DNA of 64,000 bases from Bacteroidota bacterium (GTDB lineage Bacteria > Bacteroidota > Bacteroidia > AKYH767-A > OLB10). Location: assembly GCA_016709725.1 (NCBI GenBank), contig JADJMG010000001.1, positions 744,001-808,000 on the forward strand, given 5' to 3'. Below are positions 19,213 to 30,285 of this stretch, one piece after another (within the stretch, counting starts at the first letter, position 1; every line of letters starts with the position of its first letter). Below the pieces are notes generated by a model. That model worked only from the letters and a program-made list of their open reading frames with translations, was not told the origin of the DNA and ran no database searches. A program made the translations under genes and the position numbers.

Positions 19213-22200
19213 ATGTTAAACTGGGGTAAATATGCTCTTCTAATAATTCTTTTCGTTTGTAGCGGACTGATCGTCAACGCCCAAACAAATCCTGCCCCTT
19301 TCAATTTAGGGGGAGGGAATTATTATTTTGGTGCATGGCCAGGCACACAACCAGCCGGTACGTATCCAGCTAATATGTATTTTCATACATGTGCTCGAGA
19401 TTCTAATCCATTGTTGGGAGATCCAACAACAGCAAATTTTACTGCGGCATATAATTTAGGTTTAGGAAATAGATTTAATGGTTTAAATGCCCTTGGATTT
19501 TCTTTTATAAATGGTAACAAAACTCCGAACACCGTTGGAGCAGCAGTTCTCGGATTAAACTCAACGGGACGAACTAATATCATTGTCAGTTGGACATCTT
19601 CTCGACCCGTAGCGGGAAATGCTTATAATATCAGATTGCAATATCGAATTTCAACCGTTTCCCCTTGGTTAGATGTTCCGGGTCCGATTGAATATGTATA
19701 TAATGGCACCGCCACTCCACAGAATTTATCAGTTAATTTATCTACTGCCACCGCCAACGCAGTAGATAATAGAGCGAATATGCAATTACGTTGGAAATAC
19801 TATTATGTAAGTGGATTTGCAACGCAGTCTTGTATATTAACTGTAGATGAAATCAATATTTCTAGCTTAGCGGCTGTTGGAGATAATATTTCTACAGGCG
19901 TAATTAGTGGATCGCCATTTTGTGTATCGTCATCTACTTCGGGTTCAGTTACCGTTCCATTTACGTATGCATCGGCAGCTAATTTTCCTGCTGGCGGATG
20001 TACTTTCTCTGCAGAATTGAGTAATTCGGCTGGGCAATTTTTGTCTCCTACCGTCATAGGTACGGTGGTATCGAATGCTAGTGGAGCGCAAAGTATTGTT
20101 TGCACCTTACCGCCCGGTTTAGGAACTGGAACGGCTTATAGAATACGGGTAACATCGGATATCCCGCCCGTGGTGGGTGTTGACAATGGAAGCGATTTAA
20201 CCATTTACTTGTCGCCATTTAATGTAACATCACCGAGCGCCAATTGCATCAATTTAGCATCCAATATTTCGTGGGTTTTGCCTGTTGGCTGTTATAATGA
20301 AATTATGGTAGTGGCACAACCGTTAGTCCCCTTTACTGTGAATCCTACCGGGAATGGAAGCGCGTATACTGCCAATACTACCTACGGATCGGGGACGGCT
20401 TATGAAAGTGGCTTTGTTGTGTACAAGGGTCCAGGGACCAACGTGACCATAAACAATTTGGCAAATGCTACTTTATATTATTTCAAAATATTTGTTCGTT
20501 ATGGAAATGAATGGAGCAGTGGTGAAGAAGTTTCTTGCTCGCCAGGAGCTGGAACATTGTTAAAGCGAGGCGATTTTTTAGTGATGGGTGTAAATGCAAC
20601 CAACAGCTGTGGTGTTGGAGCTGGCACAGGGCCTTCAGCAGATGAAATTAGTTTTGTTTGCTTTAGAGATATTTCGATAGGTACTACATTAGATATTACA
20701 GACAATGGTTACAACCGATCGGCGGCATACCCTGGAAGGTGGGGAGATACCGAAGGCGTAGTTCGATTAACAAGAACGGGAGGAACCATTTTCGCAGGAA
20801 CCATCATTACCATTCGCTTTGATCAAAGTGGAAATGGATTTGCTATTTCACCAGATGCCAATTGGTCGTTTACAAATTTAAATGCAGGAGGAACTTTTAA
20901 TTTAAATGCTAATGGTGATCAGTTTCACTTTATGCAAGGGGGCACTTGGATTAACGGTGCTGGAGCGCATGATGGAATTTATACTGGAACGATTTTGTTT
21001 GGTTTTAATACCTGGACTGCCTGGACTGATTTTGCCAATCTATCTGAACGCTCTGGATTATATCCAAATCTAGATTGCTATGTAATTTTACCAGCAGCAG
21101 GTTCTGACTTTATTAAATACACGGGCAATTTAGCTACACTGCGTACCCAACGTGCATGGGTTGATCAAATCAATACTGTTACCAACTGGACTTCTTTTAC
21201 CTGTGCAACCTATAACTCAACGGCACCTCAATATCCACTGGGTGCATCGATCACTATTGTTGCAGGAGGATATCAACGAGGAAAATGGTTGGGAGTAAAA
21301 AATACGGATTGGTATACCTGTACTAACTGGGAAGATTTTGTGGTTCCCGATTCAACGACGGATGTATTAATTCCTTCCAGTGGAGTAACGTTTAACTGCA
21401 GATTACGAGTTGACTCGGTGCATGCTTGTCGCGATTTAAATATACAAGGTTATAAATTAATAGGTGCAGATACCAATGTTCGTGTTCTTCGAATTTTAGG
21501 AAACTTAAATATCACAGGTGGCGAATTAGATTTCAGTGATAACAATCCGAACACGCGAGATGGTGTTATCCAACTAAAAGGAAACTGGACTAACTTTAAT
21601 GAAGCTGCTTTCCGTGAGGGAAACAGTCGAGTTTATTTTATAGGCAACTCCTTACAAGCCATTAACACACCTGTGAAAGAAGTTTTTTATAGATTAGACA
21701 TTGATAATTTAGCGGATATTAGTGGAGGGACAAATTTACAAGTTGATAATATTCTCACGTTAACGAATGGGCTCATCAATACCGGTACCAATGAAGTTTA
21801 TATGACTTCTACAGTTGTAACTAGTATTGCTGGGTATACCCTTAACCGTTATATACATGGAAATTTGCGTAGACAAATTGCTATTAGTGGTAGCTATGAT
21901 TTTCCAGTAGGCACCGCTACCAACTATGAAGTTGCCAACCTAAACATAGCGAGTCAAGTTGGAATAGCTAACATTATTGTTGACTTCGATGCGCCGTCCC
22001 CAGGTGCAGCCCCTAATCCTGCTTTATGCTTTGTGAATGGAAGTTCAATAGCCAATAAACTTGATGCTGGAAGTTGGAGCATAGTACCGAATACAGTTCC
22101 TACTGCGATGAACTTATCGTTAACGTTAAAAGAAAGGGGGCACACCAATTCGGGAGCTCCTGCTTCCCGATATGGAATTATCAGAAGAGATGATGTCTCT

Positions 22201-22878
22201 AGTAATTGGCTGGGTGCTCCTTTTGGGACTCATGCGAACGTGACTCAATCGGAAGTTGGAGGCACTGCTACAGCGGTTCGTACCGGAATTACTACTACTA
22301 CATTCTGGGGCGATTTTGCCATTGGTTTTGGAAATGCCCCTTTACCGGTTGAATGGCTTTCGTTTGATGCGAAACCCATTTCTTCAAACGTATTGCTCCA
22401 ATGGAAAACGGCTAGTGAAAGTGGAAATGATTATTTCAATGTAGAGCGAAGTAGAGATGGATCTTCTTTCGAAACCATTGGACAAGTACAAGGAAATGGA
22501 AATACAAGCTCGGTAAGTTCATACCAATTCACCGATTATAATCCAGGAAAAGGAATTCATTACTACCGTCTGCGCCAGATTGATATTGATGGGCAATTTG
22601 ACTTTAGTACGATTGTTCCTGTTCGCCTAGGCGATGAGATGAGTGCTCCCTACTTATTCCCAAATCCTGTTCGAGACCAAACCTATTTAATGATCAGTTC
22701 TGATGAGAACAAAAGTTTGCCTATTGAGATTTTTGATCTTGCTGGACATCTCATTTTTACAGAAACGGTTTCTCTACAAAAGGGCAACAACGCGGTACCT
22801 CTCTCTCTCGGCGGATTACCTGCTGGAGTTTATATGATGAGAAATGGTGTGGATGTGATAAAGTTGTTGAAGTATTAA
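19213..22878 (+). CDS. Secreted multidomain protein with T9SS C-terminal sorting domain
   Basis: 1221 residues. Signal peptide MLNWGKYALLIILFVCSGLIVNA, cleavage before Q. Residues about 225-335 form a Bacteroidota Ig-like module (FSAELSNSAGQFLSP ... TAYRIRVTSDIPP ... DNGSDLTI), also present in the kelch protein at 30372. A fibronectin III-like stretch follows (LANATLYYFKIFVRYGNEW). Residues about 445-650 resemble a lamin-tail-like domain (KRGDFLVMGVNATNSCG ... DEISFVCFRDI). Near 1050 is the LPVEWLSFDAK...VLLQWKTASE...YFNVERS module that usually precedes the sorting domain. The last about 80 residues (LFPNPVRDQTYLMI ... PAGVYMMRNG ... KLLKY) are a T9SS type A C-terminal domain. No enzyme motif; function unknown, surface or secreted. 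Confidence 0.8.
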   Translation: MLNWGKYALLIILFVCSGLIVNAQTNPAPFNLGGGNYYFGAWPGTQPAGTYPANMYFHTCARDSNPLLGDPTTANFTAAYNLGLGNRFNGLNALGFSFINGNKTPNTVGAAVLGLNSTGRTNIIVSWTSSRPVAGNAYNIRLQYRISTVSPWLDVPGPIEYVYNGTATPQNLSVNLSTATANAVDNRANMQLRWKYYYVSGFATQSCILTVDEINISSLAAVGDNISTGVISGSPFCVSSSTSGSVTVPFTYASAANFPAGGCTFSAELSNSAGQFLSPTVIGTVVSNASGAQSIVCTLPPGLGTGTAYRIRVTSDIPPVVGVDNGSDLTIYLSPFNVTSPSANCINLASNISWVLPVGCYNEIMVVAQPLVPFTVNPTGNGSAYTANTTYGSGTAYESGFVVYKGPGTNVTINNLANATLYYFKIFVRYGNEWSSGEEVSCSPGAGTLLKRGDFLVMGVNATNSCGVGAGTGPSADEISFVCFRDISIGTTLDITDNGYNRSAAYPGRWGDTEGVVRLTRTGGTIFAGTIITIRFDQSGNGFAISPDANWSFTNLNAGGTFNLNANGDQFHFMQGGTWINGAGAHDGIYTGTILFGFNTWTAWTDFANLSERSGLYPNLDCYVILPAAGSDFIKYTGNLATLRTQRAWVDQINTVTNWTSFTCATYNSTAPQYPLGASITIVAGGYQRGKWLGVKNTDWYTCTNWEDFVVPDSTTDVLIPSSGVTFNCRLRVDSVHACRDLNIQGYKLIGADTNVRVLRILGNLNITGGELDFSDNNPNTRDGVIQLKGNWTNFNEAAFREGNSRVYFIGNSLQAINTPVKEVFYRLDIDNLADISGGTNLQVDNILTLTNGLINTGTNEVYMTSTVVTSIAGYTLNRYIHGNLRRQIAISGSYDFPVGTATNYEVANLNIASQVGIANIIVDFDAPSPGAAPNPALCFVNGSSIANKLDAGSWSIVPNTVPTAMNLSLTLKERGHTNSGAPASRYGIIRRDDVSSNWLGAPFGTHANVTQSEVGGTATAVRTGITTTTFWGDFAIGFGNAPLPVEWLSFDAKPISSNVLLQWKTASESGNDYFNVERSRDGSSFETIGQVQGNGNTSSVSSYQFTDYNPGKGIHYYRLRQIDIDGQFDFSTIVPVRLGDEMSAPYLFPNPVRDQTYLMISSDENKSLPIEIFDLAGHLIFTETVSLQKGNNAVPLSLGGLPAGVYMMRNGVDVIKLLKY

Positions 22879-23098
22879 TCGACCTGTTTTTTGAGTAAAT
22901 CCCTGCAAGGGGTACCATTTTTAATACAATTAATCGCTACTAGTTCTATACAAGAAAAAATTCTTTCCTTCTAGTTTGTTACATCATTAGATTTTATACC
23001 TTTAATCTCATTAATAAATCCTTTTGCATGAACTGATTTAGTGTTCGGATAGGAAAGATTTATTTCTAGAAATGTATTTAATTTATTCATCTTTTACC

Positions 23099-26000
23099 AT
23101 GAGAAACAAATTCCACTATTTCACCTTCCTCCTTCTAGGATTTCTACTTTCATTTTCAATAGCTAGTGCTAAAGAAAAATTTGGTGAAGAAGCAGAAGCC
23201 CTAGTTAAGGGCGCGCAATGGGTTCAAACCGACGAACGATTTGGAACCATTTCCTTTATTCAATTGAGGTCCGATTTCATTGTGGAAGAGACACAACATT
23301 TTAACTGGTTAACATCAGAAGCCTTGGGACTTTCCAACGATTACGATTTCAAACTAACAAGTATTGAGAACGATGAATTATCGCATACCCACTACCGTTA
23401 TAAAATGTACTACAAAGATATTCCCATCGAGCCAGGAACGTTTTATGTTCATGTGTTCAATGGAAGGGTAACGAGTGCCAATGGTGAATATGCTCTCTTC
23501 CAAGATATAGAAAACAACCCTAACATCTCTAGGGAAGATGCATTTCAAACAGCCATCGATCAGGCGCAAATAAATGCTGTTGACCCAGCGCGCGCGGCAG
23601 AAATTAAACTCATGAAGTCCAATGGAGCACTTGTTTTTTTACAAACAGGAGAACATAAAAAGTTAGCTTGGAAATTTGAATTGAACGAGGAAATTCCACT
23701 TGTTAAAAATGCAAATTATTACATTGATGCCATGACAAGTGAAATCTTATATGTAGATGACTTAATCATGCACATTGACTTTCCAACAACAGCTCCCAGT
23801 ATGTATTCAGGGAATGTTCCGATCATATGCAACAAGACACTCTCTAACATTTATACTTTGAATGAAACATCAAGAGGTCTCGGAATTAATACATATAGCT
23901 ACTATTATACTTATTATGGATCCTATTCCACTAACACCATTTCGAGTCCAGATACACTTTGGCGTTTAAACTCAAACTTGAGATATGGAGTAGATGTCCA
24001 TTATGCCTTAGAATCTTCGTATGATTTTTTCTTTCAAAAATTTAATAGAAATTCATATGATAATTCAGGTCATGCACTTAACTCCTATATCAATTACTAT
24101 GGATATAATGCAGCCACATACAGTGGTGCCAATTTCTATTTCCCAATGATTAATGGAAATAATTTGGCACAAGCCACCATAGAAATTGTTGGACATGAAT
24201 ATGCCCACGCTGTAATTTCAAAAACGGCAGCACTTACTGGGGGTGCTGAAGCAAGAGCATTAAACGAAGGGTTTTCAGATATTTTTGGAGTTGCCATTGA
24301 CTTTTTTAAGAATCCAACTACCGCCAATTTTATCATTGGAGAAAGAACTAAAGCAAATGGAGTTCCGAGTAGAAACATGGGTTATCCAAATCTTGTTGGA
24401 TTTCCTTCCTCCTATTTGGGAACAAATTATTTGGCTTCCAATTATTATAATGCGGGAGCCGTTCTAAATTATTGGTTCTACCTATTAGTGAATGGTGGTA
24501 GTGGTACAAATGATTTTGGAAATAATTATCAAATAAATAGTATTGGTCTAGATGCTGCATCGAGGATAGCTTATTATGCACTTACTACATTCCTCACTAA
24601 TTCATCGAATTATTCTAGTTGCAGAACTGCTACTATAGCGGCAGTAACAAATTTATATGGAGCCTGTTCAAAAGAAGCAAAAGAAGTTACAAAAGCATGG
24701 TATGCTGTAAATGTAGGCGCAAATTATTCTGCTGGAATATCTGCGGGTGCTCTGCTTTCGCAAACGTCACTTTGCAATGGAACTGCTATTAATTGCCTAA
24801 ATCTATCTGTAAATGCAGCATCGTATTTATGGGATTTTGGAGATGGAGATACTTCTACTCTTGTTTCTCCATCGCATGTTTATGCTTTACCTGGAAACTA
24901 TACCATTCGCTTAATTGCATCGGGGTCGAATGGTTGTAATACAGAAGACACTGTTTTCTTCACAAATATAATTGTTCAATCGCTAACAAGTCTATTGCCA
25001 AGCGCATGCCAACCGAGCAAATTAAATATAGGTGGTGCTGCAGGAATATATCAAGTGTTATTTGGAAATATTAATAAACTATCAGGTTCTGCAACGACAG
25101 AAGGCAACCAAGATTTCACTTGCGAAGCATACACAAACATTAATCCTGGAGATAATTTACAATTAAAAGTGAATACATCCGGTACCACACCCGAATTCGT
25201 TGATGCTTGGATTGACTATAATAATGATGGTATTTTTTCAATCTCTGAATTAGTTTATCAGTCACCATCTGAACTGATGTATCATAATGGAATTGTATTT
25301 ACAATTACGAATCCTGTTTTAAATACTCCATTACGAATGCGCATTATTGATGATTACTCGCAACCTATTTCTGGACCTTGTGCTACTTTAAATAATGGGC
25401 AATCGGAAGATTATACGATAACTTTTGTTCCGAGCACATCTCCACCTATTGTTGATTTCACAACAACAGATACAATCATTTCTCAAGGGGATACCATTCA
25501 ATTTGTAGACTTAACGGTGAATTCCGATACTCGAATCTGGTCTTTCCCAGGAGGCACACCATCTACCTCTACTTTGGAGAACCCGTTTATTACTTATAAT
25601 GTCCCTGGCGTATATCCAGTAACGTTAGTAGAAACAAATGCCTTTGGAATGGATAGTCTTACTAAAACAAGTTATATTTATGTTACCAAAATATATAACG
25701 CCTGTGGTCCTTTTGACACCTCTACAGAAACTTATGGCACATTATATGATTCGGGTGGTCCAAATGGTTCTGTGACAGGAACGCAATTTTGTGAATTTGA
25801 AATTGACCCAGGATGTGCAACCAGTATCACTATAACTTTTCCATCAATACAAATTGGCGCGCAAGATGTTATTACCATTTTAAATCGAGGATCCTTTGCA
25901 CCTGCATGGGGAAATGCGGTCGCTGTTTTTTCAGGAGTTAGTAACAATGTATCGGCTACTGTAACGGGTGGTAAAATGCTTATTCGCTTTCAAAAAAATT

Positions 26001-29000
26001 CAACGGGAACGTTTGATGGATTTAAAGCGACATGGACAACAGATCAATTTATTTCTCAACCTCCCATCGCCTCCTTTATTCCCGACAATATATCTCCACC
26101 CTTTCGTAGTCCAGTGCGATTTGAAAATCAAAGCCAAGGAGAAGATCTTGACTTCGCTTGGGATTTTGGAGATGGTGTAACTTCGGGAACCAGCAACTCT
26201 ATTCATGAATATGACAGTGCAGGAATTTATACGGTGACGCTCATTGCTAGTAACTGTGTTGGATCGGATACAACTTCAATGCTAATCACTGTACAAGAAC
26301 CACCCATTATGTTAGTGACTACTGATACGATTGATGTTTCTATAAGTTGTGGTGATTCCATTGTCGTTCCCGTAATGGTATACAATAATGGACTCGGGGA
26401 TTTGCTCATCAGTGAAAATGGATATACGAATATGGACGACACAATTCATATTCTAGCTTACTCAGCGTATGAGAATTTTTCATTATCCTACTATGGTATT
26501 TTACTTAATCATTTAAACCTAAATTTTCCAAAATATACATTAACAAAATTTACATCCAGCGATACCAATCTTATAAAACAATCCTTGGAAAATAAACAGG
26601 TACTATTGTTTCCTTTAGGCCACAACGATCCTGATACCGCATATTCTAATTTCGAATATTTAGTGAATGCCTTCATGCAGCGTGGAGGGAATGCTGTAGT
26701 ATTTGGTGGAACTAATCCTGCTGGAGATAATAGATTGAGAGCAATGAATATTTTAAACGCCAAACCGCTGACCGCATATAACTTTACTAACATTTCAGTT
26801 CTAGATACTACAGATTTCTTAACTGAAAATCTTTCCTCTACTTTTCCTCCTGCGAGTTATCTTGGGTTTCCTGTTAGTGTTTTAAATAAACATAAAAAGA
26901 CATTAATTACAAATAATGGAGATGAAGTTTTAGTGTATCGAAATTATGGAAAAGGAAAAGGAATTTACAATGGATTAAATACAAACACCAACAATATTAC
27001 GGTAGGAAGAACCATTGTCAATTGCATTAAATCCGCACAAAACCGATGGCCCGATTGGTTGCAGGCATCCCCCGAGTCTGATATCATTCACCCTGGTGAT
27101 TCAAGTATTGCATATTTTACCATTAAGCCTTTTAAGTTAACTCCGGGCATTCATAATGCCTACATACGAATCAATGGAAATGACTCATCGAATTTATCCC
27201 ATGAATTTGTTTTGCGTTTAAATATACTCAGCTCTCCTTTACTTACTTTTCAAGATACTTGTCTTGATTTTGGATTAGTGACTGTTGGAGATAGTTTAAC
27301 TAAAAACATAATCATTCAAAATCCAGGGTGTGACACATTAATCATTACTTCCATTTCGTCAACACAACCTGACTTCACTGTCTACGCCGACTCATTTCTT
27401 TTGCCAATTGCTACGAGTGCAAGTGTCAACGTTAATTTTAAACCTCAATCCTATGGAGTATTTTCAGATACTTTGTTTTTTCATACAAATATTGGCATCA
27501 TACCACATTGTATTGCTGGAATAGGAACTATTGAACCGATCATTTATTTTCCTGATTCAATCATATATTTAAGTCACGATGTGTGTGGCGGTTCAGATTC
27601 TGTTGGATTTTGGCTGCACAATACAGGCGGAAATTATCTACATTATAGTTTAACGGGTGGTACTGTTGATTTACCTCGTAGGATTCTAATGAATGTTTCT
27701 GGCGTAGATTTACAACACGAATATCTAAATACAATAAATAGCATTCAACAAAATTTCGCGAACATAATAATAGACACTACTTCCTTAGTCAACTCCAACA
27801 CTTTCTTTCCATTATTAAAAAACAAGGATGTGGTTCTATTTCCCCGTCAAGAAACGGGTGCTAGTTATATTTCTGCAGTGAGTAATTCTATTAGAAACTT
27901 CGTAAGTTCGGGAGGCAATGCAATCATTCTAGGAATGAATTTTCATACGAATATTGGCTCTAATCCTATCATCTATTCTTCAGGACTCTTTTCAGGATCA
28001 GATACTGCTGATGTAAGCTCTGGAAATTCAATTGTGATGGATACCACTGATTGGTTCGTAAAAAATGTAAATCCGATTTTTACAAATCCAACAACTACGT
28101 ATTTACAAAAAATTACTGACTTGAATAAAAAAAATATTGTGAGTAGTTACGGTAAAGATGTTGTAACATTTAAAAAGTACGGGAATGGAAATGCTACTTA
28201 CATAGGTTATGATTATAATTTAATAACTAGTGATATTCAAAAAATATTGGCAAATGCGATTGAATTCGCATATCGCGATAATTTCACAATTGGCTTTTCT
28301 GCCAGCCCCGACTCAGGAACCATTGCACCAGGAGATTCTGTTTTTATCATGGTAAAAAGTGCTATTGATGGTTTCGCAGCAGGAAATTATACAATGTCTA
28401 TTGCTATTCTTGGCAATGATCCATTGGTACAAAATGATACAATTGTTGTTCAAGTTCAACTAGGTTCAAATCCTTGTGCCGATTTTAATGCTATTGCTAC
28501 TACAACTTGTGATGGAACTATTTCTTTTACGCAAAATCTGCTTAACCCTGGCACTACATGGAAATGGTATTTTGGTGATGGTGATTCATCGTCTGTGCAA
28601 GATCCTGTACATACTTATTTGACAAATGGAACGAAAACCGTAACACTGATTAGTACGAATTCATTTGGCACTGACACCATCACTAAAACAATAAGCATTA
28701 CAAGATATATTCCAACCACAACTATTACTGGAACACCCATTGTAGGAAGTAACTTGACGTTCAATGCAAATTTAAATACTGGACAATTTAATCGACTTTG
28801 GGATTTTGGAGATGGTAGTTCTACGAGTACAGCATCTGTTCCAACGCATGCGTACAGTTTACCGGGCACTTATATTATTACTGTATTATTTACAAATGCT
28901 ATTTGTACCATCCCACACACGGATACGATCGTTATTCTTCCTGTAGGTATTAGCGAACTCATTGCCGAAGGAAGTTTTGATATTCGTCCAAACCCATCAG

Positions 29001-29221
29001 TACAAGAAGCAGAAATTCGATTTGAATTAATCAAAACGGGAAATGTATCGTTAGAGATTATAGATGTTACTGGAAGATGCATTGAACGCTTTTGTGAAAA
29101 TGAAAGAAAAATTGCAGGAAAGTATGTCTACAAATTTAATGCGAATTCGTCTGGAATTTATTCTGTTCTTCTTCGTGTCAATGATGAATTAATGACATTG
29201 AAGTTGGTGAAAACAGAGTAA
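23099..29221 (+). CDS. Giant secreted M4 (thermolysin-like) metallopeptidase with PKD, GEVED, CUB-like and T9SS domains
   Basis: I prefer ATG 23099 over 23072 because it gives a clean signal peptide (MRNKFHYFTFLLLGFLLSFS...ASA). An FTP/PepSY-type propeptide follows (HYRYKMYYKDIPIEPGTFYVH). Catalytic domain: HEYAH at H366-E367-H370 and E390 in ALNEGFSDIFG, 20 residues after the second His as in thermolysin. Then come a PKD domain (YLWDFGDGDTS), a GEVED module (DAWIDYNNDGIFS ... LRMRI ... GQSEDYT), a PKD, a CUB-like domain (GPFDTSTETYGTLYDSGG) and a PKD. Two Ig-like anchor domains each hold a Rossmann/amidotransferase-like insert (about 26450-27050 and 27676-28280). Two PKDs and a T9SS sorting domain (RPNPSVQEAEIRF ... 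GIYSVLLRVND) finish it. Predicted extracellular zinc endopeptidase. Intact paralogue of the gene at 46550-54085. Confidence 0.88.
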   Translation: MRNKFHYFTFLLLGFLLSFSIASAKEKFGEEAEALVKGAQWVQTDERFGTISFIQLRSDFIVEETQHFNWLTSEALGLSNDYDFKLTSIENDELSHTHYRYKMYYKDIPIEPGTFYVHVFNGRVTSANGEYALFQDIENNPNISREDAFQTAIDQAQINAVDPARAAEIKLMKSNGALVFLQTGEHKKLAWKFELNEEIPLVKNANYYIDAMTSEILYVDDLIMHIDFPTTAPSMYSGNVPIICNKTLSNIYTLNETSRGLGINTYSYYYTYYGSYSTNTISSPDTLWRLNSNLRYGVDVHYALESSYDFFFQKFNRNSYDNSGHALNSYINYYGYNAATYSGANFYFPMINGNNLAQATIEIVGHEYAHAVISKTAALTGGAEARALNEGFSDIFGVAIDFFKNPTTANFIIGERTKANGVPSRNMGYPNLVGFPSSYLGTNYLASNYYNAGAVLNYWFYLLVNGGSGTNDFGNNYQINSIGLDAASRIAYYALTTFLTNSSNYSSCRTATIAAVTNLYGACSKEAKEVTKAWYAVNVGANYSAGISAGALLSQTSLCNGTAINCLNLSVNAASYLWDFGDGDTSTLVSPSHVYALPGNYTIRLIASGSNGCNTEDTVFFTNIIVQSLTSLLPSACQPSKLNIGGAAGIYQVLFGNINKLSGSATTEGNQDFTCEAYTNINPGDNLQLKVNTSGTTPEFVDAWIDYNNDGIFSISELVYQSPSELMYHNGIVFTITNPVLNTPLRMRIIDDYSQPISGPCATLNNGQSEDYTITFVPSTSPPIVDFTTTDTIISQGDTIQFVDLTVNSDTRIWSFPGGTPSTSTLENPFITYNVPGVYPVTLVETNAFGMDSLTKTSYIYVTKIYNACGPFDTSTETYGTLYDSGGPNGSVTGTQFCEFEIDPGCATSITITFPSIQIGAQDVITILNRGSFAPAWGNAVAVFSGVSNNVSATVTGGKMLIRFQKNSTGTFDGFKATWTTDQFISQPPIASFIPDNISPPFRSPVRFENQSQGEDLDFAWDFGDGVTSGTSNSIHEYDSAGIYTVTLIASNCVGSDTTSMLITVQEPPIMLVTTDTIDVSISCGDSIVVPVMVYNNGLGDLLISENGYTNMDDTIHILAYSAYENFSLSYYGILLNHLNLNFPKYTLTKFTSSDTNLIKQSLENKQVLLFPLGHNDPDTAYSNFEYLVNAFMQRGGNAVVFGGTNPAGDNRLRAMNILNAKPLTAYNFTNISVLDTTDFLTENLSSTFPPASYLGFPVSVLNKHKKTLITNNGDEVLVYRNYGKGKGIYNGLNTNTNNITVGRTIVNCIKSAQNRWPDWLQASPESDIIHPGDSSIAYFTIKPFKLTPGIHNAYIRINGNDSSNLSHEFVLRLNILSSPLLTFQDTCLDFGLVTVGDSLTKNIIIQNPGCDTLIITSISSTQPDFTVYADSFLLPIATSASVNVNFKPQSYGVFSDTLFFHTNIGIIPHCIAGIGTIEPIIYFPDSIIYLSHDVCGGSDSVGFWLHNTGGNYLHYSLTGGTVDLPRRILMNVSGVDLQHEYLNTINSIQQNFANIIIDTTSLVNSNTFFPLLKNKDVVLFPRQETGASYISAVSNSIRNFVSSGGNAIILGMNFHTNIGSNPIIYSSGLFSGSDTADVSSGNSIVMDTTDWFVKNVNPIFTNPTTTYLQKITDLNKKNIVSSYGKDVVTFKKYGNGNATYIGYDYNLITSDIQKILANAIEFAYRDNFTIGFSASPDSGTIAPGDSVFIMVKSAIDGFAAGNYTMSIAILGNDPLVQNDTIVVQVQLGSNPCADFNAIATTTCDGTISFTQNLLNPGTTWKWYFGDGDSSSVQDPVHTYLTNGTKTVTLISTNSFGTDTITKTISITRYIPTTTITGTPIVGSNLTFNANLNTGQFNRLWDFGDGSSTSTASVPTHAYSLPGTYIITVLFTNAICTIPHTDTIVILPVGISELIAEGSFDIRPNPSVQEAEIRFELIKTGNVSLEIIDVTGRCIERFCENERKIAGKYVYKFNANSSGIYSVLLRVNDELMTLKLVKTE

Positions 29222-29247
29222 ATTTATTTTCTTACGGAAGAGTAAAA

Positions 29248-29277
29248 CCCAAAATTGTCAATGTCGACAGTTTTGGG
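29248..29277 (+). terminator. Hairpin terminator between convergent genes
   Basis: CCCAAAATTGTC, loop AATGTC, GACAGTTTTGGG (12 bp with one T-G pair), followed by ctttgcttt. It sits 27 nt after the stop of the M4 gene and before the end of the convergent 29319 gene. Confidence 0.65.
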
Positions 29278-29318
29278 CTTTGCTTTAAAAACGTAAATTT
29301 TTACTTTGACTTAAAATA

Positions 29319-30155
29319 TCATTGCACGATAATTTTTCTATTTAACTTCCATCCATCCTCTAAAGAAATAGTGAGCAAATAAAATCCTGGTGACATTCCA
29401 TTAATTTCAAATTGATTTTTACCATGGATTTTCTCTGATTGTATTACTTGCCCATTCAAAGAAAATAATGTCCAACTTTCACTTATTTTAGTTGAGCCAA
29501 GATCTACTCTAATATTTCCTTTAGATGGGTTTGGGTGAATTTTAATGATCATTTCCGTTGATGGAAGTGTAGCAACAGAAGTTAACAATGGGCAAGATCC
29601 CAGTGTATCCGGATACAAGTTTTGTCCATTTTGTTGGAAGCAATCTAAAACTATATCACTAAGATCCACCATGTTTGTTGGAACAAAATCCAACAAACCA
29701 TAGGTAGATCCGATACCTTCAATAAAATAAACATGATAAGCTGAATTGATATACCATCGCTTACGATAAGTACTTCCAACCAAAACACTATCAATACTAA
29801 TTACAGTATCGCACATTGAAGTAGGACTGCAAACCGAAAGATATCCGACAAGCGTATCACCCACTTGCATATCAAAATCATATAAAAGTTGTTCAATAGA
29901 ATCAGATTCTGGAATGATATAAACTTTTTTATTGGCATGGTCATTTCTAAACGCCCCCATGTATCCACCCGGTAGCGTGTAATTACCCGGAGGCCAACAA
30001 TTAGGTCCCGCATAAATATTGTATATAGGCAAGTGTAAGCTATGGTAAATGGATGAATTAATTAGCGTGTCCATCCCAATATAATATGACACTTGCATAC
30101 TAATTTGATCGGTGAAAAATACCCCCCAACAAATATTGAATGCGTAAAATTCCAA
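29319..30155 (-). CDS. Small secreted protein with T9SS sorting domain (main part; N-terminus shifted)
   Basis: 278-residue frame without its own signal peptide. The 63-residue frame at 30062-30253 supplies it: MKKFLLVLIICCNSITLHAQ, cleaved before TSVYHPFPDSSASW. One extra base in the A4 run at 30146-30149 joins SSASWNF to YAFNICWGVFF, giving a protein of about 310 residues. The middle (YNIYAGPNCWPPGNYTLPGG, DSIEQLLYDFDMQVGDTL, YFIEGIGSTYGLL) is a pattern common in short Bacteroidota secreted proteins of unknown function. The C-terminus (KIHPNPSKGNIRV ... SPGFYLLTISLEDG) is a T9SS sorting domain. No catalytic motif. The frameshift is probably a sequencing error. Confidence 0.75.
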   Translation of the reverse strand: MEFYAFNICWGVFFTDQISMQVSYYIGMDTLINSSIYHSLHLPIYNIYAGPNCWPPGNYTLPGGYMGAFRNDHANKKVYIIPESDSIEQLLYDFDMQVGDTLVGYLSVCSPTSMCDTVISIDSVLVGSTYRKRWYINSAYHVYFIEGIGSTYGLLDFVPTNMVDLSDIVLDCFQQNGQNLYPDTLGSCPLLTSVATLPSTEMIIKIHPNPSKGNIRVDLGSTKISESWTLFSLNGQVIQSEKIHGKNQFEINGMSPGFYLLTISLEDGWKLNRKIIVQ

Positions 30156-30253
30156 CTCGCAGAGGAGTCTGGAAATGGATGATAAACTGAAGTTTGAGCG
30201 TGGAGTGTAATGCTGTTACAGCAAATGATCAAAACAAGTAAAAATTTCTTCAT
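30062..30253 (-). CDS. Signal-peptide fragment of the 29319 protein (frameshifted)
   Basis: Starts MKKFLLVLIICC and has a typical signal peptide ending HAQ. Only the first about 37 residues belong to the protein; after SWNF the reading is out of frame. A -7 box (CAAATGTA on plus) lies about 25 nt upstream, which supports this ATG as the true start. Confidence 0.7.
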   Translation of the reverse strand: MKKFLLVLIICCNSITLHAQTSVYHPFPDSSASWNFTHSIFVGGYFSPIKLVCKCHIILGWTR

Positions 30254-30277
30254 GATGAAAGAATTTAAAGTATTCTC

Positions 30278-30285
30278 AAATGTAA
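30278..30285 (-). promoter_or_regulatory. Bacteroidota -7 box TACATTTG
   Basis: Exact match to TAnnTTTG on the minus strand about 25 nt before the ATG of the signal-peptide frame. No clear -33 TTG at the usual spacing. Confidence 0.5.
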